This document shows, in pieces, positions 62,175 through 64,000 of a stretch of 64,000 nt of DNA. Numbering within the stretch: the stretch's first letter is position 1; the number at the start of each line of letters is the position of its first letter. A program made the position numbers and the translations under genes. The stretch is from Amycolatopsis sp. WQ 127309 (GTDB lineage: Bacteria; Actinomycetota; Actinomycetes; Mycobacteriales; Pseudonocardiaceae): positions 9,809,001-9,873,000 of the forward strand of contig NZ_CP095481.1 in NCBI RefSeq assembly GCF_023023025.1, in the 5' to 3' direction. A model generated the notes under the pieces. It saw only the letters and a program-made list of their open reading frames with translations. It did no database searches and was not told the DNA's origin.

Positions 62175-63104
62175 ATGGCTTCCCTGAGAGCGCTGGAGTG
62201 TCTCGTCGCGATCGCCGACACCGGGTCGATCACCCAGGCCGCACGGCTGCTGCACTCGTCGCAGCCCGCCGTCTCCCACCAGCTCGCCACGCTGGAACGG
62301 GAGACCCGGACGGTCCTGGTGCGGCGTGACCGTCGCGGCGTCACGTTGACCCCCGCGGGCCGGGCCGCCGTCGCGGACGCCCGGCGCGCGGTCACCGCGG
62401 CCGCGGACGCGATCCGGGCCGCCCGTGCGGCCGGGGAGGCGGCCGGCGGGACGCTGCGGCTGGCGTGCGCGCAGAGCCTGTGCGTGCCGCTGGTGGCCCC
62501 GGTCATCCGCGGGTGGCACCGAAGTCACCCGGAGGTGACGGTGACCCTGCGGGAGTCGGCCGAGCTGGCCGAGCTGACCGGCTGGCTCGACTCCGGCGAA
62601 GTCGACCTGGTCCTCGTGCCGGCCCCCGTGCCCGACCGGCTGGCCGCCGCCGCGGTCACCGTGGCCGAGGAGGAGATCGTGCTGACGGCGCCGATCGGCC
62701 ATCACCTGGCCGACCGGCCGGCCGTCCGGCTAGCGGATCTCGACGGCGCCCCGCTCGTGCACTTCGCGCCGGACAACGGCCTCGGTCTCTGGCTCGACCG
62801 AGCACTGGCCGAAGCCGGGGTGCGCCCGGAACCGGTGATGCGGACGTCGGTGACCACCGCGGCCCCGCAGCTCGCGGCCGCCGGCCTCGGCGTCGCCGTC
62901 TCACCGGTCAGCGCGGTCAGCCCCGGCTTCCCGGGAGTGGTCAGGTCGTTCTCGCCACGCTGGGTCCGGCAGCTGGTGGCACTGCGGCCCACCACTTCGG
63001 ACCCGCTCACCGACCGGTTCGTCGAGGACCTGCGGGCTCACGGCGTGGGCGTGCCCGAGGACGTCCGGGCTCAGCTCGCAGGGAATACCGAGCCATCCGA
63101 ATAG
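62175..63104 (+). CDS. LysR-family regulator
   Basis: A 309-aa LysR protein. The winged helix is at residues 1-60 (ALECLVAIADTGSITQAARL, then SSQPAVSHQLATLER). The linker helix is Arg/Ala-rich, followed by the two-lobed effector domain (GTLRLACAQSLCVPLVAPVI, ELAELTGWLDSGEVDLVLVP). It lies 125 bp from the divergent epimerase gene, a typical LysR target arrangement. The control region contains TCGATGCTGAGGATACGA at about 62148-62165, a weak dyad around an 11-base centre that resembles the LysR T-N11-A box. The next gene, an SDR on the same strand, is 101 bp downstream and could be a second target. Confidence 0.9.
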   Translation: MASLRALECLVAIADTGSITQAARLLHSSQPAVSHQLATLERETRTVLVRRDRRGVTLTPAGRAAVADARRAVTAAADAIRAARAAGEAAGGTLRLACAQSLCVPLVAPVIRGWHRSHPEVTVTLRESAELAELTGWLDSGEVDLVLVPAPVPDRLAAAAVTVAEEEIVLTAPIGHHLADRPAVRLADLDGAPLVHFAPDNGLGLWLDRALAEAGVRPEPVMRTSVTTAAPQLAAAGLGVAVSPVSAVSPGFPGVVRSFSPRWVRQLVALRPTTSDPLTDRFVEDLRAHGVGVPEDVRAQLAGNTEPSE

Positions 63105-63205
63105 TGGATGGTGAGCCTTCGAAACATCGAGGCTGGTGGGGGAAGAACTCGGCGTGATCGCCGGTTGGAGGTGTCGAAATCCCCTCCTGCGAAAGGGAAA
63201 GTGAC

Positions 63206-63934
63206 ATGGGAGAGTCGTCTTTGCACGGCAAGCGCGTGGTGCTGATCGGCGGCACGGCCGGGTTCGGGCTGGCCACCGCCCGCGCGACGGCCGCGGTCGG
63301 CGGGCAGGTCGTGGTGGTGTCCAGCCGGCAGGCCAACGTGGCCGGGGCACTGGCCGAGCTGCCTGCCGATGCCCAGGGTGAGACGGCCGATGTGCGGGAC
63401 GAGAACGAGGTCGAGGCCCTGTTCGAGCGGATCGGTCCGTTCGATCACCTGGTCTACACCGCCGGTGAGCCGATGACACCGGCGCCGGTGCTCTCCACCG
63501 GGATCAGTGCGATCCGGCAGTTCTTCGAGACCCGCTTCTGGGGTGCTTACGCCGCGGTGAAGTACGGCGCCCCGCACATCCGGCCCGGCGGCTCGATCGT
63601 GCTGTCCAGCGGCGGCTCCGCCCAGCGGCCGGGGCCGGGCTGGGCGGCGGCGTCCAGCGCGCTGGGCGCGATGGAAGCGCTGGGCCGGGCGCTGGCGGTG
63701 GAGCTGGCGCCGATCCGGGTCAACGTCGTGCGGCCCCACCTGGTGCGCACCGAAATGTGGCGGGAATACCCGGCGGAGGAGCTCGAAGAGATGTTCCGCA
63801 CCACCGGCAGCGCGTTGCCGGTGGGCCGGATCGGCGAGACCGCCGATGTCGCCCGTAGTTACGTCCACCTGATGGAGCAGGACTACGCGACCGGCAGCGT
63901 GCTCACCGTCGACGGCGGCGGACTGCTGGTCTGA
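63206..63934 (+). CDS. Short-chain dehydrogenase/reductase
   Basis: A 242-aa classical SDR-like enzyme. The cofactor loop is VVLIGGTAGFGLATARA (GxxxGxG variant, with GTAGFGL). The catalytic region departs from the canonical S-Y-K: SIVLSSGGSAQRPGPGWAAA has serines, but the expected YxxxK is replaced by WAAASSALGAM. The C-terminus has the usual SVLTVDGGGLLV. Such enzymes without the Tyr/Lys pair occur in actinomycetes and may not be reductases in the usual sense. GAAAGGGAAAGTGAC precedes the ATG. Its partner pathway is unclear; the LysR regulator is immediately upstream. Confidence 0.85.
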   Translation: MGESSLHGKRVVLIGGTAGFGLATARATAAVGGQVVVVSSRQANVAGALAELPADAQGETADVRDENEVEALFERIGPFDHLVYTAGEPMTPAPVLSTGISAIRQFFETRFWGAYAAVKYGAPHIRPGGSIVLSSGGSAQRPGPGWAAASSALGAMEALGRALAVELAPIRVNVVRPHLVRTEMWREYPAEELEEMFRTTGSALPVGRIGETADVARSYVHLMEQDYATGSVLTVDGGGLLV

Positions 63935-64000
63935 ACCGCGGCGGCGCCGCGACGAGATCGGGACACGACAGGGATCGCGGTCCGACACGGCGGCCGCAGA

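Noticed and set aside
1..64000. CRISPR arrays, tRNA and rRNA genes
   Set aside because: I saw no regularly spaced repeats, and no cloverleaf-forming tRNA or rRNA segments, on reading the window. A dedicated scan (tRNAscan-SE, CRISPR finder) would be decisive.

Overview
The window is high-GC actinomycete DNA. Coding regions show strong G/C third-position bias, GTG and TTG starts are common, and the gene content (multimodular NRPS, LAL-type LuxR, PucR-like and DeoR regulators, secreted I36-like proteins) fits a Pseudonocardiaceae-type genome such as Amycolatopsis. The genus is an inference; no rRNA or other marker is present. No tRNA, rRNA or CRISPR array was seen.

Layout. 1-6.3 kb is a patchwork of small genes and broken ones: a membrane-anchored protein, a frameshifted pentapeptide-type membrane protein, Rhs debris, the tail of a HINT/polymorphic toxin with its immunity gene, a MarR repressor divergent from a frameshifted alpha/beta hydrolase, and two small conserved genes. 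6.8-13.2 kb is an amino-sugar catabolic locus: a DeoR repressor divergent from a five-gene operon (AgaS-type SIS isomerase, BadF/NagK-type kinase, DMT permease, PfkB kinase, class II aldolase) with start/stop overlaps at three of its four junctions. 13.9-28.2 kb is a compact NRPS cluster: A-T-C-A-T and C-A-T-C synthetases, MbtH, MFS exporter, methyltransferase, type II thioesterase, P450 and a frameshifted ureohydrolase. The second and third adenylation pockets read as Ser and Thr-like; the first has an acidic residue suggesting a basic substrate. There is no integrated thioesterase; the line ends in a condensation domain.

29.1-32.5 kb holds a PucR/CdaR-like regulator and three tandem small secreted proteins of the I36 inhibitor / beta-gamma-crystallin type. 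33.1-56.1 kb is a defence island. It contains a complete four-gene Wadjet (JetABCD) operon, a 5'-truncated pPIWI-RE gene, a three-gene set built around an 1823-aa DUF1998 helicase with two large unannotated partners (gene order like Druantia type II F-G-E, without the methylase), a NaeI-type restriction endonuclease with no methyltransferase, an unrecognised frameshifted gene, an IS transposase tail and a ruined DUF2075-type helicase gene. Two imperfect 69-bp direct repeats at about 43.0 and 56.0 kb bracket the helicase/NaeI part, as if it were a discrete 13-kb insertion.

56.4-63.9 kb is ordinary accessory metabolism: a LAL-type LuxR regulator divergent from a metallo-hydrolase/carboxylesterase pair, an epimerase/NADP-oxidoreductase pair divergent from a LysR regulator, and an SDR. 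Recurrent single-base frameshifts, several in short homopolymers, occur across the window and leave open whether some 'pseudogenes' are sequencing errors.
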